This document shows, piece by piece, positions 1 through 10,700 of a stretch of DNA of 64,000 bases (positions are counted from its first letter, which is position 1; every line of letters starts with the position of its first letter). The notes under the pieces were generated by a model. The model did no database searches, was not told the origin of the DNA, and saw only the letters and a list, made by a program, of their open reading frames with translations. The position numbers were made by a program, and so were the translations under genes. Location: assembly GCA_035610365.1 (NCBI GenBank), contig CM069435.1, positions 62,679,389 to 62,743,388 of the forward strand. The letters run 5' to 3'. The DNA comes from Aquatica leii (taxonomy: Eukaryota; Arthropoda; Insecta; Coleoptera; Lampyridae).

Positions 1-2713
1 CATTGGTTCTAAAATCGACTAAAATGTAGATTTCTCCTTTTGAATTTTCATTCACAAAGCATTCTAAAAAAACTATAAGAAATCGGACTTTACTTTATTT
101 CACTAAAAATGAACTTATACAAAACGATTTTTCCATTTTGTAAATGAAACAATTACAGAAAAAAGTCGAATATTTAGTCATAAAAGAAAAATTGCGGAAA
201 ATTTATTAGAAAACTACGACATTGGCAGAATCGATATTGTCTAAGGTTTTACGTACATTTTCCACAAGAAAGGATCGAGAATTGCTGCAGTGGGCAGTGC
301 AAGTTTCTTAAACAGCAAACTCAGCGACAATCCCACTTCTTTGATTCAACACAATAGAACATTACGAGATCGCTAATAAATTCTGTTTGAAACGATTTAA
401 TTTATTTGGTGATAAAATTTGTCGATAGTTTCTAAAAATATTATTTTATTATTAAAATGATCGATATTACATCATAAAAAGTTTAATTGATTTTACAAAA
501 AAAACCTGCTGTAAAATGAAATAATTTCAAACTACATTAATTTTTTTTTAGTTTTTAAAATTATACTTCCAAGTTAAGTTAATGTTTTAAACTAAAATAA
601 TAATAAAGCAATATCAATTTATCCTACATACTCGCATTAAATATTAAGAACACACATATTTTTATTAATTAAATATTATTTAGTTTAATATAATCGCGAA
701 GGTTTCTTCCGGGTTTAGACCGTGTTGATGTAGTAACCAAAGTTGCCAACGTTTTGTCCATTTTCGTAAAAAAATGCGCGCGAAACAAATCGAAAACTTA
801 AAAAAGTAAACGATAATCTAACAAAGAACTACCGGATGTGATTGAACGCCATTTTATTTAAATAGTAGCTGGTTGAAAACAACACTCGGTAAGGGATAAA
901 ATTTGTCATCTATCCACATATACATTATGGAAATGTTTTTTTAGAAAAATTTTTCTCAATGCACGATGATTTGTAAAGAGTCGCTCAAGATTAATTTTCG
1001 TGTAGCATTTTTAACGGAGATCTGATTAAGGTTAATTATGAATTTACTTACACGTGGTTGCGGATTACCAATGTTCTTGTTTTTTTAACTCTTTGTTGTT
1101 ATTCTCATGTTACTTTAATTGCTGACGTTTTAGAGCTGAGACTACTAATTACTCGACCTATGGTAACATCTGAAACTAGTAAATCGGAAACAAAGTGTTA
1201 TGACCTATTTCAATGGGTGCGTTTATTTGTAGTACTGCTTTAAGGTATTTATGTTTCTATCACTAATATGTCGAGTCATAACGGGGTTAAACCTGGGAAT
1301 AAGCCACGGTTGTAGAATCGTTTGGAAGTCATTATGTCAGAGTTCGTTATAAGCACATTACATTGTTCGGTGCATTAAAAGATATCGTGCTAATCGTTGC
1401 TACGAAGTCACGAGCTGCATGATAACGTTACTTTGTTAGTGTTCACGTAACTTATGAAAGAAATGTCACGTGATATGCACAGTACACGAAATTGGCACGA
1501 CGATCTTATTCTTACGAATATTATACAATAAGTAGCGTTCTGATACGCCGGCTTTAGAAAGTCGCGCAGACAGGCTCCGCCTATAGGTCCTTTACAATTT
1601 ACACGAACTTTACCCAGTGACAATATTAATAATAAAAATACTTTAGCGCAAACGTGTTTAGTTGTTTGAAGTTAAGCGTTTGTTGTCTCTCAATAATTTT
1701 TTTTGCAAACTGATGTAAAATTAGGAATACTTATTTTCAAATCTGCAATAAACTTTATCAATTTATGCTGTAAAACTACTTATAATTTTAATACAATTAA
1801 CACCATATTCAGTTTCTTTTGGGATTTTTTTCTTCACGGAAGAAATAGTGGCGCCGGGCACCAATTTATCAGACAAAGTTAAGTACTAACAGTTTGACCT
1901 ACGACCAACTTTGACTGAAGCTAGTCAAACAAGTTAGTCGACAATCTACTTAAAAATATTTTTTTACTCGTTCACAATTAGTGCGTTACAATCTTAAGTG
2001 TTAATAAGTAAAAAATCTCAAATGTCAAAATAAAGTATATTGACAAGTACTTTAAGGTTGTAGCACTTTCTCTTAACGTTTCGCTGATTATGATGTCAGC
2101 TTCTTTAGAAGATTTCTAATGACTGATGATATCGTCTTGGGTTCCTTGTTATATACCGTCTTACGACTCCGCTTCGCTGATTCGTGTCCGTTCTGGTCTG
2201 TTGATTTGCGTTCATAGACGTCTGGTGACTTTTTGCATGTTCTCCACGCAGCGTAGAAACTTAAAGATAATTCAAGATCATTTGTCGCAATTACCGGAAG
2301 AGACAGAATGTTTTTGAAGCAGATATATTAAAAATATTTGAAGAAAGTTTAATTTGGTATAGTGAGAATTCCGAAAGTCTTAAAAATGCTGTGTCGGTTT
2401 AAATAAATAAAATGCTATAAGTTAAGGCGCGTGCCAGTGAAAATAAATACCAGTACAAGTAAGTATATGTGCAACGTATCTGCAGACAGTGTTTATAAAT
2501 ATTGAGTAATAGTCCTATATAAAGTACTTGTAAGTTGTTTTTCTTAAATATTGCTGTATTTTATTACTGTTAGTTGAAAATTAATTATGAAATAACCAGA
2601 TCGAAGTTATGTGTAAATAGTTAGTTAAATAAACTAGTAAATCAGTTTTTATTCTTAAAACACATATTTTAGAGAATAAAACTAAGTCATTTAATACACA
2701 TAATGAAATACTT
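1..2713. other. A+T-rich DNA without recognised gene
   Basis: Only short chance reading frames occur here. A slightly less A+T-rich patch runs from about 1260 to 2330. Around 1850 it contains TGGCGCCGGGCACC, which resembles a retroelement primer-binding site, but I see no matching LTR, so I do not call an element. Confidence 0.5.
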
Positions 2714-2853
2714 CCCAAACAACACATTGGTACAAAAAACGTCTAAATGTCCGGCTAATAGACATTTATTAGACATAAAAACGTTTTTAAACGCGTTATT
2801 AACGTTTATTAGACGGACATTTAGACGTTTTTTGTACCAATGTGTTTTTTGGG
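2714..2853. repeat. Foldback MITE, copy 1 (140 bp palindrome)
   Basis: The sequence is one nearly perfect inverted repeat. It starts CCCAAACAACACATTGGTAC and ends with the reverse complement, apart from one base near the end (TTTTTTGGG instead of TTGTTTGGG). The centre holds the self-complementary run AAACGCGTT. It encodes nothing. A second copy of the same length lies at 13775-13914. Flanks are TT on both sides here and GG on both sides of copy 2, which fits a 2-bp target duplication but could be chance. I cannot assign a superfamily. Confidence 0.9.
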
Positions 2854-3448
2854 TTAATTACTTGTTGATAAACCAAAATACTTGGCTCACATTTTATAAA
2901 ACTGACATTTCGCTGTTTTAATTAACCTATTATTAATATTTACGTATTTATGCTTTTTGGTAAAGCTGTAAACAGAACAATGCAGTTATTATGACATCGA
3001 CAAGCTATTTTAAACAAAAAAAATACCATAAAACACTTAAAAACTTGGAATTAAACACATTTACATTCCGTATTTAGGTTCTTTGTGTATGGAAATAAGC
3101 TACATTTACGTTTTTTCTGAAGTCTTATTATTTGTATTTGATGTTATGTTATTATACCTTTATTTCATTTGTATAATATATTTTAATTATAATTTTTAGA
3201 ATTGACCCATTGTTTAGATATATAACAGGTTTTTGTGAGTTTTACAATTTAAGGACATAAATATAATATGTATTAGTTTTTCAGTATTTTATAGGCCGGA
3301 ACCTTGAGTGAACAGGTACAACTAACTAGCGGTAAATTTAAAAATTTTGATTTTAAATGCCAACTTAAAAACATAATATAATTACAGACACATACATAGA
3401 CATCTGTATTACCGATCGATTATACGTTAAAATTCTAAACACAGGTAC
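2854..3448. other. A+T-rich DNA, nothing recognised
   Basis: No reading frame, repeat or regulatory motif that I can support. Confidence 0.5.
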
Positions 3449-4169
3449 GCCGATTAATAGAATCGTTTTGGGACTTGGAGTTTTAATAACAATAACCGAA
3501 TGATAATATCCAAAACTCTGAAAAAAAAACCAAATCGATGTTAATTGTTTAAAAAGCAATAAATAAATACAACGTGTATGTGATTACGAGGTTGTTAACT
3601 TAGAAGGTGAATAGCATCAACATACCAAAAAAAATCATAAAAAGCTTTAATATTAATACATTTTAAATGTTGAGTCAAATAAATCGAAAATTACTGACCT
3701 GCAGAGTTAAATACTTTGTTGACACTGTTAAAATAAATAAAAAACAACGTTATCTTTAATCCACTGTTCAAAAAACCACACATTTCTTCTCAATAATTTG
3801 ATGATACTAAAAATAAAAATAAATACAAAATAACGTTATCACATAAGACGTAGTTAATTAAAATTCTTATTTAAGAACCCACACGTGCTTTTAAAATAGT
3901 TGAATAAATGAATAACACTGCAAAAATAAAGATAAACATGCAAAATAATTATTTTTACGGTATAATGATAACATTTTTCATTCTAAACAAGCTTACTGTC
4001 AAAATTTAGCTAAAAAATGTATGCAAAATAGGTTATGGTTTATGTATAAAAACAAACCCAAGAAGAAAATTACTTACTATAAGCGGTGTTTTTTCTATGT
4101 TGTAGCATACGTCCGGTCCGTTCTTTAATAAAGTGATAACATTACCCGACCGATAACATTATCCGTGAT
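3449..4169. repeat. Dispersed non-coding repeat, copy A
   Basis: This segment aligns in the same orientation with 38034-38601. Shared landmarks in order are TTAATAGAATC followed by GGGACTTGGAGTTT, TGAGTCAAATAAATCGAAAA, a block around ATAAATACAAAATAACGTTA, and a final block ending TTATCCGTGAT. Copy A has about 130 extra bases near 3500-3660. No long reading frame exists in either copy and no terminal repeats are obvious. It is probably a decayed or non-autonomous mobile element of unknown class. Confidence 0.8.
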
Positions 4170-4734
4170 CTTAAATTAAAGAAACTTTATATCATTATAA
4201 CAATCTAAACTAAATACGTAAGTAGTAATCAACCAAAAAATGTACCCCGCTAATCAATTTATTTTTTTAAGATATGTCAACGTTTTATCGTAACAGTTTT
4301 TACTCTACAAGGTTTTCCAATTTTGAAAGAACTTAATATGTGCTTACACACAAATAAGACTTTCGTATAATGTAATTAAAAATAATTTTACTATGAAATT
4401 GTTTTTAAATATGTACATGCCCATTCATAAAACTTGAAATTTTCATACAAAAGATACGATTAGAAGAAAATTCAGAAGTAAAAATACTAGTTATCAATAT
4501 GTTCTAGATTACTTACAAAATGGTAAAATAAGTTGTTTATCCTTTTTTTATTACTATGTAATCAGATATTACAAATAAGTTCTGAATGATTTTAATTAAA
4601 TTTATAACCTAACAAAATAGAATAAAGTGCTGTGATATTGACAAATTATCGTTTTATTTCCTAATTATAAAATTATGTTTTGATTCATTAAGCAATAGAA
4701 AAAAAGACACCAAAACAGAAAATTGACAATCTGA
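4170..4734. other. A+T-rich DNA, nothing recognised
   Basis: No supported feature. Confidence 0.45.
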
Positions 4735-5721
4735 TTATTCATCGTCATCTGTTTTAGATACACCATTGTTAATAATAACTTCGGGAACACTCACTGACAA
4801 CTTCTCTGTCAAGGTATTCTGCTTTCACTTTGTTTTCATGATTATAAACACTGCATTCTGCTACACCAATTTCTTAAAATTTATTTTTGGCAACTTCGAA
4901 ACATCACTTAGCTTATGTGTTGTATTACATTAGTGCCCATATTTTTTTCAATTACATTGAATTCTAGATGGTAAGAGGGAAATCTTAAAACATGTCCATG
5001 TTCAAATAGTAAGTAAGTAGTCAACCATTTTTGCATTAAACCTTTCTTTTATACCAATCTAGGATTTGGACGTACGAAAACTTATAGTATACAGCATTGT
5101 CTAACAATAACGCGAAAGTGGATTCAATAATTTTTTTTTACTATTTTGTAAAACTAGAATGATTGATATCATTGTAATAATCACCAGACTTAAACATTAA
5201 TAAACAATTTAGCCTCCAGCATAAAGAATTATAAATCGTTGACTTTTTGCAACTAGTGACTGGTAAATACTTGTCGCTGCCATCATCCCAACTCTTCGGA
5301 AATGTTTGTGAGCTGTGCAAATATATTCCATCCAATATGCAATGTTTCTTTGTTCTTCTCTACACTGTTTTAATTTTTTCAAAAACTCGATACTTTATGT
5401 TCTAATGCTTACTTTTTCTTATAAGTGTTTGCGGTTATCTTGAATTTTTTCACATTTTTTGTACAAGCTTTCTAAAACAAGATAATTTTTTTGAAAGTCA
5501 ACATTGATTTTTTTATGTAATTCTTGAAATACCGCCTGCATTATTGGCCTCTTATGATAAATGATTTGACGTATAATTCTTTCTTCAAATTTGTCTACGG
5601 ATGATTTTGGGCTTTCTTTGTTAAAATTTTTTCTAGGCGAAAAGAATTGACTGTGCTCGGGGTTTTCAGAAGCTTTCTTTAGAATTCGCTTTACAGTATT
5701 CAACACAACTTCATTAATCAT
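4735..5721 (-). pseudogene. Decayed IS630/Tc1/mariner-type DDE transposase
   Basis: Reading the minus strand from 5721, the first 100 codons are open. They carry the family's N-terminal helical region (FEERIIRQIIYHKR...) and end in QDNRKHL, just before the catalytic core. After a broken stretch (5419-5336) a second open block begins DGIYLHSS and continues through SWDDGSDKYLP and LMFKSGDYYNDI, which is the region around the first catalytic aspartate. Further down, LLLDNAVYYKF holds the second aspartate and FNVIEKNMG holds the probable third acidic residue. An acidic C-terminal tail follows near 4740-4860. At least two frame changes and several stops separate these blocks, so the gene is dead. 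No terminal inverted repeats were found. Family assignment rests on the motif order. Confidence 0.7.
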
Positions 5722-5936
5722 CGCTACCTTTTCTCAAAGGTTGTCCAAAAGAATCAAAAACTGTTTTTTTTTGCTAAACATATATTTATCAACGTTGTAT
5801 ATAATTTCACATCATTGACTGAAAATAACTCTTTTATTTAAAACCATTGTTTTAAAAACTTCTTAACCTAAAAAAACTTAAAAATTTGACGTACAGTAAA
5901 CTTATAAATTAGTAGAATAGTCCTGAAATAGTTATT

Positions 5937-6053
5937 TGTATCACTAGTCCGGAAAGTACTATTTTGCGAGTATGAGCATATTTGTAGGCCGAGGCGAAGC
6001 CGAGGCGTACAAAAGGCGAATACTCGCAATATACTTTTAGGACGTGTGATACA
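5937..6053. repeat. Imperfect palindrome at the left end of the Crypton
   Basis: TGTATCACTAGTCC on the left is mirrored by GGACGTGTGATACA on the right. Inside, GCGAGTAT pairs with ATACTCGC, and TTTGTA pairs with TACAAA around a G+C-rich loop (GGCCGAGGCGAAGCCGAGGCG). The structure contains the left copy of the 12-bp repeat CTAGTCCGGAAA. It could be a recombinase recognition structure or simply a terminal hairpin; that role is inference. Confidence 0.75.
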
Positions 6054-6242
6054 CAACTTTTTTTGTGCCGACTTTCACAAACTTTAAAAAAAAATTATTT
6101 TATTAAACAAATTTGAATAGTTCATATCGATAATACCGAAATCTGTAATTTTGAATTTCAATTGTTTATACGAATAAAATACTTAAGTTTGTTACAAATT
6201 AATTAACTTGTTTAAAACAATTTTGATTTAAATTATCTTAAA

Positions 6243-7355
6243 ATGGATACTCCTGTACATATTAAAAATGCTGCTGAAAATGTCATTAACAATTTGTTAC
6301 CGACAAAATCTGCTGATCGGTATTGGAAACAGTACGATCTGTTTATTAAATGGTGCACTGAAAATTCAGTAACCATTTACAATGAGTACGTTTTATTAGC
6401 GTACTTTGAAAGTAAATCAAAAACACTTAAATGTTCCACAATGTGGTCCATTTATTCAATGCTACAAGCTACATTAAATATTAAACATAATATCAACATT
6501 AAAAACTATTCGAAGTTAATAGCATTTTTAAAAAGAAAAAACGATGGACATGTGCCAAAAAAATCTAAAACGTTGGAAATAGAACAGGTAGAGAAATTTA
6601 TTCGTGAGGCTCCTGATGAAGACTACCTTCTGATGAAAGTAATTATTTTAATTTAACTCTTTAACATTTTGTGTGTCACATTTTTGTTATAGACAGCTTT
6701 AATCATAGGCATGTGTGCAGCATGCCGAAGGGAAGAATTGACAAAAATGACGATTGAGGACATTCAAGATCGAGGTGATGTTTTAATCATAACAATTCCA
6801 GACAATAAAACTAAAAAACCTCGTACATCTTGCATCACAGAACCAACTTGGATAAAAATAATTCAAAAGTATAAACACTTAAGACCACCGTTAGTTCAAA
6901 CACAGCGTTTTTTTCTGTTTTATTCAAAAAATAGATGTACAACACAACATGTAGGCATCCATTCGTTTGGTAGTATGCCATCAAAAATAGCGTCGTTTTT
7001 AAACTTAGACAATCCTAAATCATATACAGGACACTGCTTTCGTAGAAGTAGTGCTACTGTATTAGCAGGTCATGGAGCTGATATCACGACGTTAAAACGG
7101 CATGGTGGGTGGAAAAGCAGTACAGTTGCTGAAGGATACGTAGAAGATTCCTTGAAAGCTAAAATAGCAATAGCCAACCAATTAACAGGACAGTGTAATT
7201 CCACACCACAGCCTTCTACTAGTTCTTCTAATGCCGATGGTATTCAACCCAGTTCTAACGTGCAAAATCTGCAATTCAAATTAAGTGATGCAAATTTACC
7301 GAATATAAATATTTCAAATATTTCAAATTGCACAATTAATTTTAATTTTAAATAA
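6243..7355 (+). CDS. Crypton tyrosine recombinase, two exons, apparently intact
   Basis: Exon 1 is 6243-6638 (132 codons) and exon 2 is 6693-7355 (220 codons plus TAA). They join in phase 0 to give 352 residues. The intron, 6639-6692, is only 54 nt with a GT donor and a TTGTTATAG acceptor. The N-terminal part is the helical core-binding region. Exon 2 carries all the tyrosine-recombinase residues: R in ACRREELTKM, the H-x-x-R pair in GHCFRRSSAT, H in HGGW and the nucleophile Y in EGYVEDS. These are at residues 6, 108, 111, 131 and 143 counted from the methionine at 6711. The Ser/Thr/Asn-rich tail is probably unstructured. Known members of this family cut and rejoin DNA through a 3'-phosphotyrosine bond. 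The start is the first ATG of the open frame. A decayed homologue lies at 61560-62066. Confidence 0.88.
6639..6692 (+). other. Intron of the Crypton recombinase (54 nt)
   Basis: GTAATT donor after codon 132 and TTATAG acceptor, T-rich before the acceptor, with an in-frame stop inside it. Removing it joins two homologous protein segments in frame. The relic at 61560-62066 has a 53-nt intron at the same codon junction and phase, which supports the call. Confidence 0.88.
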
Positions 7356-7707
7356 GTAAGTTTTTTATAATATATGTTAATGTGCTGTTGATATTAGGTT
7401 AAAAGTTACAATTTAAAGTTAAGAGATGTTTCATATAGGTGTAGGTACTTACTTGATCGATTTAAGTGTTATTTAAATTTGCGGTTGCTTTTGTAGTTGT
7501 TTTTGTGAATAAGATTACAGTAAGTTTATATTAAAATAAAAGATAGATAGTACATAAATAAGCTGAAAATAATTTTAACACGAATGACATCAAAATGACA
7601 TGACACATAAAATAATAAAAGAAGGGGAATTAGTGCCAAGTACTGCCAACTTTTAGTTATAAAATTCAACTGCATTTAACCTTGACTTTACCGGCCTAGT
7701 CCGGAAA

Positions 7708-10700
7708 AGTAAATTTTCCGGCCGATTATGTTGCTTGTAAAATACGTCAAAACGGACGGAGGTACAAAAAATATTTTAAGTAAACAGTAAATCACCAATA
7801 GTAAAGATAAATATTAGAAAAATACGTAAACATCGCAAATTAAAGCTGAAGTAATATGACGTTTGACAAATTAACAACTATAAAATAATTAGATATTTAT
7901 AGGCTGCATAGTAACGAATTAACGGCAAAATACGATTACATCACTACGGCCCATGACAAAATGTAATAGGCATCAATGAATAGGTACATATAATTCTTAA
8001 CGATTAAAATGCTGACCATCATATAAAAAATTGCAAATGCCTAACATTTAGTTTTTCCGTTAAAAGAATAATTGGCACATTTTTGATCTATTGAATCCTT
8101 CCTTTGGTATGATTATACAAATATTTCCGGCGTATTTTCCGCAGAATTTAACATATTGCAGTAATGCATATTGTTTATTAATTATAAATTTCGTGAGTGG
8201 TAGAAACTCGACAAAAGTTTTGCATTCATTACTTTTTAAAATGCCAACATATGTTGGTTTTCTTCAGGTTCTTTTTCACAGTATATATGTAGAGGTATAA
8301 ACCTTAAACTTACAACGCCCTTAAAATGGAATAGTTTTTTTTTATCATGTCTAGTTGTGATATCCTCAAAAGACAATCATGTAGTGAGAATTTTATAATA
8401 TCTTGTAGATATATCTAATCAGCATTGGTATCAATTTATTGACATCCAAGTGTCACTTTATTAAAAATATTTTGATACCAAATTATTGGTTACAGTTTTC
8501 ATAGCTAATAGATAGCTTGGTGGTTTGTATACGCTGCTATTGTTGTCAATGTATCATTCTGTTATAAATTCAACGCAAAAATTTAAACACTCAAAACATC
8601 AATTTGGTTCATACAAAACTCATGAAAGCGTTATACATACTTTTTCATATTGGTCATTTTGCAAACGTTGAATAATATTTTTTTCGGCAATTATTAATCT
8701 GAATCTGAATTTATTTACTACTAAGACAAGAATCAAATATGTGTAGTTATCCATTTAATCTATTGTGTATTTTATGCAAAAGACAATTTCTAAAAAAAGA
8801 TAAACTATTTTAGACATAATAATAATAAAATAACTAAATAATAATTCAACGTCGTGGAATAATAATAATTACTAAAGGTAATCATAATAATAATATAGGT
8901 AAACATAAAAGTTTTACCATAGAACATGTTAATAATTTTTTGTAGTAAATGGTGTACATTAAAAAAATGATTAAGATATAACTTTATTTTATTTTGGCGG
9001 TATTATAAACTAATCAGCATAATTTGCCGCTTCCTTTTACGCACCGAATCCTTACGAAGAATGTCCGTTTTTGTTCGATAAAGTGGTGGTATAACCTCAG
9101 TTTTTTTTTATTACTTTAAATCCTTGTTAAAACAATGTCTACTACCATATAAAAGTTTATAATATTGTATTCTAATATGTAATTTGTAATAACGAGGTTT
9201 GGTTTAGATCGTCACTCAACATAATAAAGTTAAAAAATATAATCATCATTTATACTGTGCATATTTGTATTAATCAACATATAATTTAATTAATACAAAA
9301 CAGAATGATGGAGTAATCATGTTATGTGATATAATTTTGGCATTACAGTGACATTCAGCTTTCTTATAGATGATATGCAGAATTTTCGACACAAATTTTG
9401 TATAAAAAAAGTGGCCAAAATGATGTCTAATTGATACCCGAAAACTGGTATTAAAAAGATATCTTTTTCGAGAATTTTGTTATTTGGGAACATATTAGTT
9501 TCTTAGTGTGTTTACTAAAATATTAAAAAATGCTTTGATTTTACACTCATTAGTAGTTTTATAACTTGCGGTCATCTCTTATTAAATACTAGATTTGTTC
9601 TTAATTGTTTTACTGTAATAGTTATCTCTAACAACATCAAATTTCGTTGAAGAGTATGTTTTGTTGAACAATGCACAATTTTTAATTTCTTTTTTCATTA
9701 ACTTGTGCAACATTGTCATGGCTATCAATCTTTTCAAAAACTTCTAGTTTAAAGTTTGGATTATATAAATCATCTACATGTATCTAGTCTCATTTCATCA
9801 TTTTTAATTTTTTTGATCAAAATCATTATTAGTGTTTAAAGTAGATGCAAACTTTAAACGAATACGTGTCTAACCCTTATATTGAAAAATATTTAAAAAA
9901 ATATAACCGACAGTAATGCGATTTATTTCAAAACATTTATTGCAGATTAAATTTTCTCAGAATATATCATTTAAAACACATTTTTATAAACGGTTGTTTT
10001 AAAATTTTTGATATTTTAAATATAAATATCGTACAAAAAATATACATTTTTTCTAAATGATAAAATGTTGTTAATTTTTAAGTACTAACGTTTTATATAA
10101 AATAAACAAAATTGAAAAACATAAAATAACTTGCTTTGATCAAAACGTTTTCCATTAACATATAACTCATTCTTTTAAAGTAAATAACTTGTTTTGGATT
10201 ACTTTCTGAATAAGCTTTATAAAGTAAACTTAAAATTTATCAACATGAATGGAAGGTAATTCTCAAAATATTTTTTTTATAAAATTTAAAACGGCATAAA
10301 TTAGTTAAAAAAGTATAATGATTAAATTATCTGACATTTACATCATATAACTGTTTTTGCTTAATTTTATAAAAAAAACTGTCAAATGCACATACGTTTT
10401 CAGTTTTGAAATTTACAATTTAGAAAACAATTAAGTTATTTTATAAAATAATTATAATTTGCTATGTAAAAAATTTAATATATAAATGTTTATAAAAGAG
10501 TACACGCAGTTTCTTATAAACAAACCATAGATCTTCTAATCCACTTAATACTGACATTAACTAACAACTGCTACAATATTACACTTTTTCCTTGTATAAT
10601 ACATCACGATTGACAAGGTATAAAAAATGTTTCTATCAGAGCACCTTAAGTCGTTAACGACTAAAATGTAGATTTAGATAATACCCTTGGGGATAATTTG

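Larger units (their letters stand above)
5944..7707 (+). mobile_element. Crypton (tyrosine-recombinase transposon)
   Basis: The single recombinase gene at 6243-7355 lies between two direct copies of CTAGTCCGGAAA, at 5944-5955 and 7696-7707. Cryptons move by a tyrosine recombinase and are expected to have short direct repeats at their ends rather than inverted repeats, so these repeats are the likely boundaries. The span is about 1.75 kb. The right copy also sits in a small hairpin (CCGGAAAA / TTTTCCGG). The exact ends and the empty target site cannot be proven from one copy. Confidence 0.65.

Noticed and set aside
1840..1880. Possible retroelement primer-binding site (TGGCGCCGGGCACC)
   Set aside because: No LTR pair, polypurine tract or retroelement coding sequence nearby.
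5868..6056. A 62-residue minus-strand frame at the Crypton left end
   Set aside because: It is a translation of the terminal palindrome; no protein motif.
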